A DNA stretch of 64,000 bases from contig NZ_JAQSLN010000005.1 of the NCBI RefSeq assembly GCF_028649655.1, forward strand, positions 63,409 through 127,408. The letters run 5' to 3'. The notes under the pieces are model-generated. The model ran no database searches and was not told where the DNA came from. It saw nothing but the letters and a program-made list of their open reading frames with translations. The position numbers and the translations under genes are program-made. The stretch comes from Halobacteriovorax sp. GB3. Lineage in GTDB: Bacteria; Bdellovibrionota; Bacteriovoracia; Bacteriovoracales; Bacteriovoracaceae. Positions 25,367 to 34,248 of this stretch are shown piece by piece; positions within the stretch are counted from its first letter, which is position 1, and each line of letters begins with the position of its first letter.

Positions 25367-26710
25367 TTACTTCATTTTAAGAGCAAGAAAGTTTGTAGCG
25401 TAATTATTTCCCCTGAAGTCAGGGTCATCAATTATCGATAAATGTAGATCTTTATTTGTCTTAATTCCATCAATGAATGTTTCATTAAGAGCACGTCTCA
25501 TTCTATCTAAACACTCATCTCTGTTACGAGCTGTAACGATAACTTTTGCAATCATCGAATCATAAAATGGTGGTACCTTGTAACCAGAGTAGATGAAATC
25601 ATCAACTCTAACTCCAATACCAGCTGGGCGGTGATAATAGATAATCTCACCTGGAGATGGCATGGAAGTAACAGGATCTTCAGCATTAATACGGCATTCA
25701 ATAGAGTGTCCAGAGAACTTAATGTCTTCTTGTTTAAACTCTAGTACTTCATTTTCAGCTGAACGAATTTGTTGAGCAATTAAGTCAACACCTGTTCTTT
25801 GTTCAGTTACAGGGTGTTCTACCTGAATTCTTGTGTTCATTTCCATGAAGTAGAATTTTTGCTCGTCTTGATCGTAAAGATATTCAACCGTTCCAACAGA
25901 GTCATAACCAACGTGCTTTGCTAGATCAACAGCAGATTGGCAAATTTCTTGACGCTTTTGTTCTGTTAAAACAGGACAAGGCGACTCTTCAACAACTTTT
26001 TGAAATCTTCTCTGAACAGTACAATCTCTTTCACCAAGGTGAATCACATTGCCATGCTTATCTGCAAGAATCTGAACTTCAACGTGTCTTGGGTTTGTAA
26101 TGAATTTTTCTACAAATAATGTATCATCACCAAATCCAGCTTTCGCTTCCGTCTTCAGTCTTGTAATAGCAGGTAGAAGATTTTTTGGGTCGTCGATCAT
26201 TTGCATCCCGCGTCCACCACCTCCGGCAGATGCTTTGATAAGAACAGGGTAGCCCATTCTCTCTACATCAGCGACGATATCAGAGTCAGTTCTTCCATTC
26301 ACCTTAATTGGCTTTAGAATTGGAATACCTGCGGCTTCAGCAAGCTCTTTTGAAAGAATCTTACTTCCCATTTTGTCGATACATTCAACATTTGGTCCAA
26401 TAAACTCAATACCCCATTTAGCACAAAGTTCAGCAAATTCTTTATTCTCTGAAAGAAAACCAAACCCTGGGTGAATTGCTTCAGCACCAGTGATCTCTGC
26501 TGCAGAAAGAATTGCTGGAATATTAAGATATGAAAGAGCTGACTTTGCAGGACCAATACAGACCGACTCATCAGCAAGCTTTACGTGAAGCGAGTTTTCA
26601 TCAGCTGTCGAATGAACACAAACTGTTTCAATACCAAGCTCTTTACACGTTCTAAGAATACGAACCGCAATTTCTCCACGGTTCGCAATTAAGATTTTTT
26701 TAAATTTCAT
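25367..26710 (-). CDS. accC: Acetyl-CoA carboxylase, biotin carboxylase subunit
   Basis: AccC carboxylates the biotin carried by AccB, using ATP and bicarbonate, in the first committed step of fatty-acid synthesis. From the chosen ATG (447 aa) the protein starts MKFKKILIANRGEIAVRILR, the family hallmark. It contains the ATP-grasp glycine loop KASAGGGGRGM and the catalytic EMNTRIQVEHPVTE motif. A longer in-frame reading from 26761 overlaps accB. The ATG at 26710 has AGAGGT before it and gives the standard N-terminus. It is the last gene of aroQ-efp-accB-accC. Confidence 0.98.
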   Translation of the reverse strand: MKFKKILIANRGEIAVRILRTCKELGIETVCVHSTADENSLHVKLADESVCIGPAKSALSYLNIPAILSAAEITGAEAIHPGFGFLSENKEFAELCAKWGIEFIGPNVECIDKMGSKILSKELAEAAGIPILKPIKVNGRTDSDIVADVERMGYPVLIKASAGGGGRGMQMIDDPKNLLPAITRLKTEAKAGFGDDTLFVEKFITNPRHVEVQILADKHGNVIHLGERDCTVQRRFQKVVEESPCPVLTEQKRQEICQSAVDLAKHVGYDSVGTVEYLYDQDEQKFYFMEMNTRIQVEHPVTEQRTGVDLIAQQIRSAENEVLEFKQEDIKFSGHSIECRINAEDPVTSMPSPGEIIYYHRPAGIGVRVDDFIYSGYKVPPFYDSMIAKVIVTARNRDECLDRMRRALNETFIDGIKTNKDLHLSIIDDPDFRGNNYATNFLALKMK

Positions 26711-26723
26711 GACGACCTCTAAA

Positions 26724-27164
26724 TTAAGGTTTGATTTTGAAAAGAACTTGTCCAAACTCAACGTATGTTTCGTTCTCTACACAAACCTCAACAATCTCAC
26801 CAGAAACATCTGACTCAATTTCATTCATGATCTTCATGGCTTCAACAATACACATGACTTTACCACTTGAAACTCTATCTCCAACTTTTGCATATACGTC
26901 AGCATCAGGAGATGGTGATGCATAAAAAGTTCCAACAAAAGGAGAAGTAATTTCAAGAAGACCAGAGTCAGCAGAAGTCGCTGCCTTAGACTGTGGGGCT
27001 ACCTGAGGAGCCGCAGCGGCTGCAACGATTGGAGCAACAGGAGCAACAGTTCCAGCGGTTGGAAATTCAACAGAAAATTTTTCTTTACCTGCTTCATATT
27101 CAAGTGAGCTAGCACCTGCTTCTTTTGCGATTTCAATAAATTCTTTTAGCTTTTCAAAATCCAT
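26724..27164 (-). CDS. accB: Biotin carboxyl carrier protein of acetyl-CoA carboxylase
   Basis: The 146-residue protein has an N-terminal helical part, a flexible Ala/Pro/Val-rich linker (about 36-66) and the biotinyl domain. The domain has the attachment motif VEAMKIMNEIES, with Lys111 as the biotinylated residue. The thumb-type segment SPSPDADVYAKVGD marks it as an acetyl-CoA carboxylase carrier. It sits between efp and accC in the common accB-accC order. Confidence 0.97.
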   Translation of the reverse strand: MDFEKLKEFIEIAKEAGASSLEYEAGKEKFSVEFPTAGTVAPVAPIVAAAAAPQVAPQSKAATSADSGLLEITSPFVGTFYASPSPDADVYAKVGDRVSSGKVMCIVEAMKIMNEIESDVSGEIVEVCVENETYVEFGQVLFKIKP

Positions 27165-27185
27165 GACTGCCTCGATTGCTATCTA

Positions 27186-27758
27186 TTAGCTTTTAACACG
27201 CTCTACGTATTCACCTGTACGTGTATCAATTTTTAATAATTCACCTTCGTTGATGAAAAGTGGTACGTTTACCTGAAGCCCAGTTTCCATAATGGCCTTT
27301 TTCAGTCCACCTTGTGCAGTGTCACCTTTAAGTCCAGGGTCTGTTTGTGTAACTTTCAGCTCAACGAAGTTTGGAAGTTCAATAGAAATTGGATTTCCTT
27401 TATAGTAAAGAACATACAATTTAATCCCTTCTTGAAGGTAATTAACTGCATCCCCACATTGTTCAGTTGTAACGTGAATTGTTTCGTAAGTAGACTGGTC
27501 CATGAAGTTAAATCCGTCAGTATCTCCATACATATACTCAACTTCTTTTTCATCTAGATCTGGCTTCATTACACCTGTTGAAACACCAGACTTATAAGTT
27601 CTTTCTAAAACGTTTCCGTTTTCAAGGTTTTTAAGTTTAACTTTATAGAAAGCAGAACCTTTTCCAGGGTTTGTGAAGTCACATTTAACGATAAGATATG
27701 GCTTATCATCAACTTCTACTTTAAGACCTTTTCTAAAATCTGTAGTTTGAAATTCCAT
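27186..27758 (-). CDS. efp: Elongation factor P
   Basis: EF-P binds between the P and E sites and rescues ribosomes stalled at polyproline. The 190-residue protein has the three beta-barrel domains of the family and ends in TRTGEYVERVKS. The modifiable loop reads NPGKGSAF, with Lys33 at the tip. This matches the type modified by beta-lysylation (EpmA/EpmB) in enterobacteria, not the Arg type. No modification genes are in the window. It lies two bases downstream of aroQ. Confidence 0.97.
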   Translation of the reverse strand: MEFQTTDFRKGLKVEVDDKPYLIVKCDFTNPGKGSAFYKVKLKNLENGNVLERTYKSGVSTGVMKPDLDEKEVEYMYGDTDGFNFMDQSTYETIHVTTEQCGDAVNYLQEGIKLYVLYYKGNPISIELPNFVELKVTQTDPGLKGDTAQGGLKKAIMETGLQVNVPLFINEGELLKIDTRTGEYVERVKS

Positions 27759-27760
27759 TA

Positions 27761-28207
27761 TTAATTTCCTTTATTTAACTGAGTTAAAATTCCGAATAAA
27801 TAAGCATTTTTTCCTAGGCCCTCCATTATGATTGTGGAGGCTTTGGCCGTCAACTTGACCTGTCTAAAGGTCTCTCTCTGATGAGTGTTACTTAAATGAA
27901 CTTCAACAATTGGTATTGATAACATTTTCAGTGCATCCAAGATTGCGACACTCGTATGAGAATACGCGGCAGGATTAATAATTAAAGCTGAAAAGTCAGA
28001 TTCCACTAATCCCTGTATTTTATCTATTATTTCGGTTTCTGAATTTGACTGAAACCAGTTGATTTGAACACTGTGTCCCATCTTTGAAAGTGTAGATTCT
28101 GTATAGTCTTGAATATCGTTTAAAGAGTCATTTCCATAGATAGAAGCTTCTCTTTTTCCCAACATATTTAAATTAGGTCCATTAATGACCATAAATTTCA
28201 TTGCCAT
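27761..28207 (-). CDS. aroQ: Type II 3-dehydroquinate dehydratase
   Basis: AroQ converts 3-dehydroquinate to 3-dehydroshikimate in the shikimate pathway. The product (148 aa) contains INGPNLNMLGKREASIYG at its start, with the catalytic Tyr in the lid loop. NPAAYSHTSVAILDAL and VEVHLSNTHQRE (catalytic His) follow. Length is typical. The ATG at 28207 is chosen over a TTG at 28237 because GTGGAG lies just ahead and the family N-terminus follows. It heads the aroQ-efp-accB-accC unit; aroE lies about 14 kb away. Confidence 0.96.
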   Translation of the reverse strand: MAMKFMVINGPNLNMLGKREASIYGNDSLNDIQDYTESTLSKMGHSVQINWFQSNSETEIIDKIQGLVESDFSALIINPAAYSHTSVAILDALKMLSIPIVEVHLSNTHQRETFRQVKLTAKASTIIMEGLGKNAYLFGILTQLNKGN

Positions 28208-28238
28208 CAGGCACTCCACTTTTTCACGGTGCACCAAA

Positions 28239-28267
28239 TAATTAGCAAGTGTAATAAATGTTGTAAA
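28239..28267 (-). promoter_or_regulatory. Probable sigma-70-type promoter of aroQ-efp-accB-accC
   Basis: On the minus strand TTTACA (28267-28262), a 17-bp spacer and TAATTA (28244-28239) lie about 30 bases ahead of the aroQ start. The -35 is good and the -10 moderate. Confidence 0.5.
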
Positions 28268-28275
28268 GAAAAGAG

Positions 28276-29499
28276 CTAGCGAGGATTAGCTACATTAGCA
28301 GCTCTCGATTTGATCAATTCGTGAAATCTCCAAAGCCTACCTTCAAGCTCTACAAGTCTCTCTCGGCTTTCGTCTGATTCTAAAGACTTAGGTTCTTCGA
28401 CAATTTCAGCTTTTTCCACTTCGCGCGGAGCAACATTATCGATATGGTACTTCTGCTCATCGACCTCTTTAAACTTCGAGGCCAAAATACTCATTAAATT
28501 CTGTCTTCCAGCTTCCTCAGTTTCTTCAATTCTCTTGGCCGTCTGCTCTACAAATTGAACTTCTTCCTGTTCTTTAGCTGCCTGCTCAATCTCTTGCTTG
28601 AATTCAAATGTATGCTCAGCGAGTGATTTCGATTTATTTTTCGATGGTTTCAACAATTCCATCTCAAGTTCATTTAGCCTTTTGATTGCCGCTTGATCTT
28701 TAGGATTCAATTCAATGATTTTCTCTAAAATAGAAACGGCTTTGTCTGTATGACCCTGAGAACAATAAAGATCGACTAGAGTTTGTGTATAAACTGAACC
28801 TGTATCTTCTTCACCATCTTGATCTATTAATTCTGTAGCAAATTCAATCGGCTCTTCTTCAACGACTTCGTCTAAATCTACTTCTTTCTCAACTGACCAA
28901 GAATCAATATCAGTTTCAGAAGAATTCTCCGTTTCATCACCTTCTGGATTAAATTTAACTTCTACCCACTCATCAAATGAATCAGCTCCAGCATCAATTT
29001 TCTCAACATTAAAGAAGTTGCTTTTATCTTCTGCTGGCTGCTCAGTGATGATGTAATCAAAGTTCCCACCAGGTGATGGGTAAAGGCTATCTTCTAACTC
29101 TTTTACCTTCTCTGCAAAGTATTCATTTTTAGGGTTCATAAAAAGAAGAAGCTTGAATGTAGATAAGGCTTCTTCTCGATGATTGATCTTTAAACAAATA
29201 TCTCCAAAGAGTTTTTGAAGTAAGAGATTCTCTTTATTCGAATCAATATACGGCTTGATGGTTGTATAAGCGAGTGATTCTTCGCCCATATCAAAGTAAC
29301 AGTGAGCAAGACCCACGTGTCCAAGAACATAATCAGGGTTTTGTCTTATCCCTTCTCTTAGAATATTTAGGGCCTGCTTTACAAGTCCCATTTTGCGATA
29401 GACCTCTGCCAAAGGAGCAAATACTCTTGATTTTGGATTTTTCTCCAAGATCTCACTATATTTATCAATCAAAGGCGTAGTCGTATCACTTGAACTCAT
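28276..29499 (-). CDS. TPR protein at the end of the pilM-pilQ operon
   Basis: The 407-residue cytoplasmic protein has an N-terminal block of TPR helices (residues about 10-130, for example VYRKMGLVKQALNILREGIRQNPDY). A long acidic low-complexity linker (about 170-250) is followed by another TPR pair (YCSQGHTDKAVSILEKIIELNPKD) and a charged coiled tail. It starts inside the pilQ stop (TAATG overlap), so it is translated with the pilus alignment complex. It may be a cytoplasmic assembly or localisation factor for the pilus machine. No named family is recognised. Confidence 0.8.
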   Translation of the reverse strand: MSSSDTTTPLIDKYSEILEKNPKSRVFAPLAEVYRKMGLVKQALNILREGIRQNPDYVLGHVGLAHCYFDMGEESLAYTTIKPYIDSNKENLLLQKLFGDICLKINHREEALSTFKLLLFMNPKNEYFAEKVKELEDSLYPSPGGNFDYIITEQPAEDKSNFFNVEKIDAGADSFDEWVEVKFNPEGDETENSSETDIDSWSVEKEVDLDEVVEEEPIEFATELIDQDGEEDTGSVYTQTLVDLYCSQGHTDKAVSILEKIIELNPKDQAAIKRLNELEMELLKPSKNKSKSLAEHTFEFKQEIEQAAKEQEEVQFVEQTAKRIEETEEAGRQNLMSILASKFKEVDEQKYHIDNVAPREVEKAEIVEEPKSLESDESRERLVELEGRLWRFHELIKSRAANVANPR

Positions 29500-31283
29500 T
29501 AGCTTTTATTCCCAAGTCCAGCTTCTTCTTGGTTAATCACTCTTGGTGTCATAAATATGATCAACTCATTTTTACTAATTTCAGGCCCAGAAGGAGTTCT
29601 AAAGAACCATCCAATTAGTGGAATATCCTTTAAGAAAGGTACTCCAGAGTGAGTTTCACGCTTTTCGTAGTTATAAACACCACCAAGTACAATTGTAGAT
29701 CCATTATCTACTAGAACACTAGTATTAACAGTTCTAGCTTGTTTATCAGGTGGAGCTAAGTTACTTGGTCTCGTACCAAATTGCTCTTTACTCAATTCGA
29801 TGTCTAGAGCAATTGAACCTTCATTTGTAACTTGTGGAGTTACTGCGAGATTTAAAGTAGCATCAATTTGTTGGAATGAAGTAACTGCATCATCACCGTT
29901 TCCAGTTTGTTGTGAGTAACTTGTTGTATCAACTGTTTGAATCGTTGCTTTCTTTTTGTTTTGAGCAATAACTTTTGGACTCGCAACAACCTTCCCTTTC
30001 GATTCATTCTCCATTAACTGAAGCCTAAAATTTAAATTTAGAAGTCTCCCAAATCGAGTGATTGATAATCCAAATAGATCTCTCGCACCATCACCTGTAC
30101 TAGGAGCAGAACTTAGTGAAAATCCAGGCCCACTATCGGATGCATCTGCTGTAGAAGTAATTGGATCGTAACCAAAGTTTAAACCTTCAACTAATCCAAT
30201 TTCTTTTTTATAGCCTTCTGTAACTTCAACAATCTTAGATTCGATTAAAACCTGTGGTGTCTGAGTATCTAAGATTTCAATGATTTTTTTAATCTTTTCA
30301 ATATTCTCGACAGTATCTTTTACGATCATCGAGTTCGTTCTATCGTCCACAGAGAGAGTTCCTCTTTGCGGTGTAAGATATGGTTTAACAATATCAGTCA
30401 AAGATTTTGTATCAGAGTAAGATATTGGAAAAATCTTAGTTACAAGGGGTTCATCTCTAACCTTAATTCTCTTTGCTGCAATTTCTTTTTCTTGCTCTTT
30501 GGCCGCTTCATCAAAAGTAGTTACCATAAGGATGGCACCATTCTTTTTCGCAACTAATCTTCCAAGTCCAAGAACAGTATCAAGGGCCTGATCCCAAGGA
30601 ACATTGACAAGATTTAATGATAGCGGAGGTAATCTTTCAACAGATTCCGTCAAGATAATATTGAATCCCGAAGCATCTGCAATCATCTTTAGAATTTCAG
30701 CAATTTTTAAATTTTGTACGTTGATTGTAATTCTTTTACCGATGTATTTTTTTCTACCTGAGAGTGTCAGGTTTTCAAGAATATCCTCGACGGCGCCAGA
30801 CTTAGGAATGAGAACCTTTGAATCCTCTTCAAGAGTCTCTGCAACTTTTTCTTCGAAACTTTGTCCACTAGAAATTGTATTTTCAGAAAATGCTCCGAAT
30901 CTATTTTCAATTTCTAAAACGATTCTATTCGGCTTTCTTTTGAGAAGAGATCTAACGTTATCTCTTAATTGAAGAACTAAACGAATATCTTTTGGATTAT
31001 CTGGTTTTTTATAGGCCGATACATAGACAACTCCACCAGAAAATTCTGAAGTATCAAATCCACGTAGAATTTTATCCGTTGCTGTGGAGTTTTTGATATC
31101 AATAATAATCTGCTTAAATTCCGAGTCTTGGAATTTTTTAGCTTCTACATTATTACTGTCAAAGATTAATTCGAGTTGGCTGATTTCACCTTTTTGAGCA
31201 AAGTCGATTTTCTCTAACTGTGCACTGAAAGCATTAATCGTCAAAAAGAACGCACCTATTGTGAGTAAAATTCCTCTTTTCAT
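29499..31283 (-). CDS. pilQ: Type IV pilus secretin PilQ
   Basis: PilQ forms the outer-membrane channel for the pilus. The 594-residue chain has a signal peptide (ending NAFSA), an AMIN domain (about 25-130) and a secretin STN/N0 domain (about 190-245, KRITINVQNLKIAEILKMIADASGFNIILTE-type). An N1 domain is followed by the C-terminal secretin domain with VDNGSTIVLGGVY and SGVPFLKDIPLIGWFFR. It has one AMIN domain and is shorter than many PilQ proteins. Gene order pilM-N-O-P-Q is standard. Confidence 0.97.
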   Translation of the reverse strand: MKRGILLTIGAFFLTINAFSAQLEKIDFAQKGEISQLELIFDSNNVEAKKFQDSEFKQIIIDIKNSTATDKILRGFDTSEFSGGVVYVSAYKKPDNPKDIRLVLQLRDNVRSLLKRKPNRIVLEIENRFGAFSENTISSGQSFEEKVAETLEEDSKVLIPKSGAVEDILENLTLSGRKKYIGKRITINVQNLKIAEILKMIADASGFNIILTESVERLPPLSLNLVNVPWDQALDTVLGLGRLVAKKNGAILMVTTFDEAAKEQEKEIAAKRIKVRDEPLVTKIFPISYSDTKSLTDIVKPYLTPQRGTLSVDDRTNSMIVKDTVENIEKIKKIIEILDTQTPQVLIESKIVEVTEGYKKEIGLVEGLNFGYDPITSTADASDSGPGFSLSSAPSTGDGARDLFGLSITRFGRLLNLNFRLQLMENESKGKVVASPKVIAQNKKKATIQTVDTTSYSQQTGNGDDAVTSFQQIDATLNLAVTPQVTNEGSIALDIELSKEQFGTRPSNLAPPDKQARTVNTSVLVDNGSTIVLGGVYNYEKRETHSGVPFLKDIPLIGWFFRTPSGPEISKNELIIFMTPRVINQEEAGLGNKS

Positions 31284-31355
31284 ATCACCTCATCCTAAGG
31301 TCTTAGATACATACCTGATTTTATTATAGCATTATTTTCAAAAGTCTAAAGAACT

Positions 31356-31826
31356 TTATTCATTAGAAACTGGAATAACCGTTTCTAAGTACTCTTCTTC
31401 GTCATATACGTTAGTAATTTTCTCGGCCAATAAAATTCCACCTGGCAGGATCGCTTTGATGATTGCCTTATTTTGCCCCAACGTCATTCCCTCTTTTAGA
31501 ATAAAGGTCTCGTTGTCGTTTTGATCACCACCAATAACTTTTGCGATTGCTCTTCTTTCTTTACCAACAAGAATACCTACAATTCTGATATTTTCTAATG
31601 GCGTAGAGTCGATTGTTGGAACGTTAGTGAAAAATGTCGTTTCAACTTTCTTAGCCTGCTTCTTCTTAGTCTTAAGAGACGGTCTTTTGAATGGATCTCT
31701 TAAGTCCAGAGGGTTAACAATATTCGTTTTACTCTTTCTTAAAATAGCCTCTGCTTTTTTAGAATTACCCAATGCAGGTAGAGCAAATATAAATAATGTC
31801 ATTATAATTAAGGTACGATTCATCAT
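31356..31826 (-). CDS. pilP: Type IV pilus assembly protein PilP
   Basis: PilP links the inner-membrane PilN/PilO pair to the secretin. The 156-residue product begins with a cleavable Sec-type signal (MMNRTLIIMTLFIFALPALG). There is no lipobox cysteine, unlike many PilP lipoproteins. The motif LRDPFKRP leads into the beta-sandwich domain (LENIRIVGILVGKERRAIAKV, FILKEGMTLG). It overlaps pilO by one base. The 72-bp gap before pilQ shows no terminator. Confidence 0.93.
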   Translation of the reverse strand: MMNRTLIIMTLFIFALPALGNSKKAEAILRKSKTNIVNPLDLRDPFKRPSLKTKKKQAKKVETTFFTNVPTIDSTPLENIRIVGILVGKERRAIAKVIGGDQNDNETFILKEGMTLGQNKAIIKAILPGGILLAEKITNVYDEEEYLETVIPVSNE

Positions 31827-32449
31827 TATCCACGACCTTTTTTGCTTTTAAATTCACTTTCAATTTTATCAATACCACGATCTTCTTTATGATTATCATT
31901 ATATTGATAAGCTTCTACCTTAGCTTCGAAATTAACTTCTTGGAAACGTCCTCTTCTTGGTGATGTTCCCTTTGAAATAGTAATCTCTGAAACGTTTAAT
32001 AGCTGCTCAGCTTCTGAAATTTTTTCTAGGAAAATAAGAAACTGAAGAAAAGTTCCCGAACCCTTAAATTCATAAATCTTTGTGTTATAAAAACCATGAT
32101 TTTCTCCACTTCGAGGAGAGAGATAGATATTTTTAACATTTAGAGTTTCAGCAATTGTTTTAATGAATTCGAGATTTGATGCATCTGAAATACTACTTGG
32201 AAGTTTCTTTTGAATCTTTTCTACTTCAATAGCAACTAATTCGATTCTCTTTTTTGCATCTTCAATTTCCTTCATATAGTTTTCGATATCAGTTTTCTTT
32301 TTTTGACTCTTCTTAATTCTTTGCTCTATCGTAGGAATTTCTGATGTAGAGTTAACTTTACGTTCTTCAATAGCAATATACTTTTCATAGGCACCAAAGC
32401 CTAGATACAACAACAAGAAAACATGGAGATTCTTTATTAATAACTTCAT
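31826..32449 (-). CDS. pilO: Type IV pilus inner-membrane protein PilO
   Basis: The 207-residue bitopic protein has one N-terminal membrane segment (about 8-24). A coiled coil (about 40-90, rich in Lys/Glu) leads to a ferredoxin-like periplasmic domain (YEFKGSGTFLQFLIFLEKISEAEQLLNVSEITI). The residue pattern and position between pilN and pilP identify it. Confidence 0.92.
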   Translation of the reverse strand: MKLLIKNLHVFLLLYLGFGAYEKYIAIEERKVNSTSEIPTIEQRIKKSQKKKTDIENYMKEIEDAKKRIELVAIEVEKIQKKLPSSISDASNLEFIKTIAETLNVKNIYLSPRSGENHGFYNTKIYEFKGSGTFLQFLIFLEKISEAEQLLNVSEITISKGTSPRRGRFQEVNFEAKVEAYQYNDNHKEDRGIDKIESEFKSKKGRG

Positions 32450-32451
32450 AA

Positions 32452-33066
32452 CTATTCAGACCAAGGATCAAAGGTTTCTATATTTCCCTCTATTTCAAAT
32501 ACGAGAAATCTAAATTCTGTTCCCTGTACTCTTTCAGGTTTTGTCTCAGAACTTTTAAGGTTTAATGAATTACCGTAAAATCGCGATTCATTAGTAATAC
32601 TAATAAAGTCACCTATATGCTTATATTCTAAGGCAGCACCTTTGAGATATAACATTCTATCAGACGTAATTCTTAGCTCATCTAACCAAAGATCACTTGG
32701 TATTCCTCTTGCGAGTTTTTCTAGCAATGACTTCGGATTTGTTCTCTTTTTAATAATTGCATCAACTTGACCAGAGCGAAGTCTCAGTTTTTCAACTTGA
32801 TCATTATATGCCGATAACTTTTCTTGAACATTCTGATTTTTTCTTAGGAAAGTTCTTAATTGCCTTTCTTTATTACGAAGCTGCTGAACTTTTTCTTCAT
32901 TAGCGACAATCTCTTCTTCCAGTTTTGGGAAGTAAAAATAGTCAGGTGTTAATGATATCAAATAGACGATGATAAGCATCTTGAAATTGATTTCACTAAC
33001 CTCAATTCCTAAAATTTTAGGAATTCTCTTTTTCTTCTTTTTTGCGATGAGGTTAATATAAATCAT
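32452..33066 (-). CDS. pilN: Type IV pilus inner-membrane protein PilN
   Basis: The 204-residue protein has a short cytoplasmic N-terminus beginning MIYINLIAKKKKKR, which carries the conserved INL motif that docks on PilM. One membrane segment (about 30-47), a coiled coil and a periplasmic fold (LARGIPSDLWLDELRI, GDFISITNESRFYGN) follow. Its start overlaps pilM by four bases. Confidence 0.93.
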   Translation of the reverse strand: MIYINLIAKKKKKRIPKILGIEVSEINFKMLIIVYLISLTPDYFYFPKLEEEIVANEEKVQQLRNKERQLRTFLRKNQNVQEKLSAYNDQVEKLRLRSGQVDAIIKKRTNPKSLLEKLARGIPSDLWLDELRITSDRMLYLKGAALEYKHIGDFISITNESRFYGNSLNLKSSETKPERVQGTEFRFLVFEIEGNIETFDPWSE

Positions 33067-34169
33067 TTATCAGTCTGCCCTAGTCCCAAGCCCAAAACAA
33101 CACACCCTTTAAAGGCAATGTCGTTTATCTCTTCTTCAGAGAACTTCTTATCATATTTAATTCCATCAAATGGATTCAGTACTTCAACATCAACATTCAA
33201 CAGCGCTTTAATCCCTTCTACTAATCCAGGAATAAGTGAACTACCACCAGTAATGCTACATCCAAGGAAGCTGTCATCTGAGGTTGAACTAATATAGAAA
33301 TCAATTGTTTTTTTGAGTTCACCAAAGATAGCTTCTACAACATCATCAATAATCTCTAAAATTTCTTCAGGTAGATTTCCATTCTCATCCCCTGTGATTT
33401 TGAGATCTTCAGCTTCAAAGTAATTAACACCTAATTGTCTTTGAATTTCTTCCGTAATCATTGATCCACCAACATCAATCTCTTTCATGAATATTGGAGT
33501 ACCATTTTTAAATATTAAAATCTGAGTCTTCTGTGCCCCTAAATCAATGACAATCCAAGAACCCACTTCATCTTCAGAAATTTTATTATAAACAGCCAGT
33601 TCAAAAATATTGCAAAGAGCAATTTGACTTAAGTCTACTCTCTTGACCTTCAAACCGCTCGCTTCAACCAAATCTTTATAATTTAAAAGGACTTCTTTCT
33701 TAGCAGCAGCGATAATTACATCAACACCACCACCTTCGTTTTCACCAAGATTAAAAAAATCGAGATTACAGTCTTCAATAGCAAAAGGAAGGTATTGTTC
33801 AGCTTCCCAAATTACTTGATCCTCGATTTCTTCTTCTGTACCACCGGCTAGCTGAAGTTTTCTAGCGATCGTATTAGCCCCGCTTATTCCTAAGCAGACA
33901 TACTTACTTTCAAACCCACCTTTTTTATAAGCCGTTTGAATAGCAGCAACTATTTCATTTTCTTTTTGAATCTCATCATCAATTATTGATGCTTCCGGAA
34001 GTGGGTAGCTAGAAAACCTTTCTAACTTAAACTCTTTTCCATTAAAACTGACTTCGCTAAATTTAATAGCGCTTTGACCAATATCTAGACCAAGCAAAGT
34101 TTTATTACCAAAGCTCAACTGATCTTTTAAATCATCAATGAATGAATCTAGTTTGTTTTGAATATCCAA
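33063..34169 (-). CDS. pilM: Type IV pilus actin-like ATPase PilM
   Basis: PilM is the cytoplasmic actin-fold member of the alignment complex. The 368-residue chain has phosphate-binding motif 1 LLGLDIGQSAIK (about 22-33), the second strand SWIVIDLGAQKTQILIF, and the third GCSITGGSSLIPGLVEGI. The first codon is TTG at 34169 with a modest GTGGA upstream. No better start lies before the conserved region, and the promoter at 34215-34244 fits this start. Confidence 0.95.
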   Translation of the reverse strand: MDIQNKLDSFIDDLKDQLSFGNKTLLGLDIGQSAIKFSEVSFNGKEFKLERFSSYPLPEASIIDDEIQKENEIVAAIQTAYKKGGFESKYVCLGISGANTIARKLQLAGGTEEEIEDQVIWEAEQYLPFAIEDCNLDFFNLGENEGGGVDVIIAAAKKEVLLNYKDLVEASGLKVKRVDLSQIALCNIFELAVYNKISEDEVGSWIVIDLGAQKTQILIFKNGTPIFMKEIDVGGSMITEEIQRQLGVNYFEAEDLKITGDENGNLPEEILEIIDDVVEAIFGELKKTIDFYISSTSDDSFLGCSITGGSSLIPGLVEGIKALLNVDVEVLNPFDGIKYDKKFSEEEINDIAFKGCVVLGLGLGQTDK

Positions 34170-34214
34170 TTTATTTTGTCCACTATTAAAGTACTTTAAG
34201 CTTATCTATTCAAA

Positions 34215-34244
34215 ATTATAACTGATAGATTCAACTATTTTCAA
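34215..34244 (-). promoter_or_regulatory. Sigma-70-type promoter of the pilM-N-O-P-Q-TPR operon
   Basis: On the minus strand TTGAAA (34244-34239), an 18-bp spacer and a perfect TATAAT (34220-34215) lie about 45 bases ahead of the pilM TTG start. The assembly genes thus look constitutively transcribed, in contrast to the sigma-28-like element ahead of pilA. Confidence 0.75.
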
Positions 34245-34248
34245 GAAA

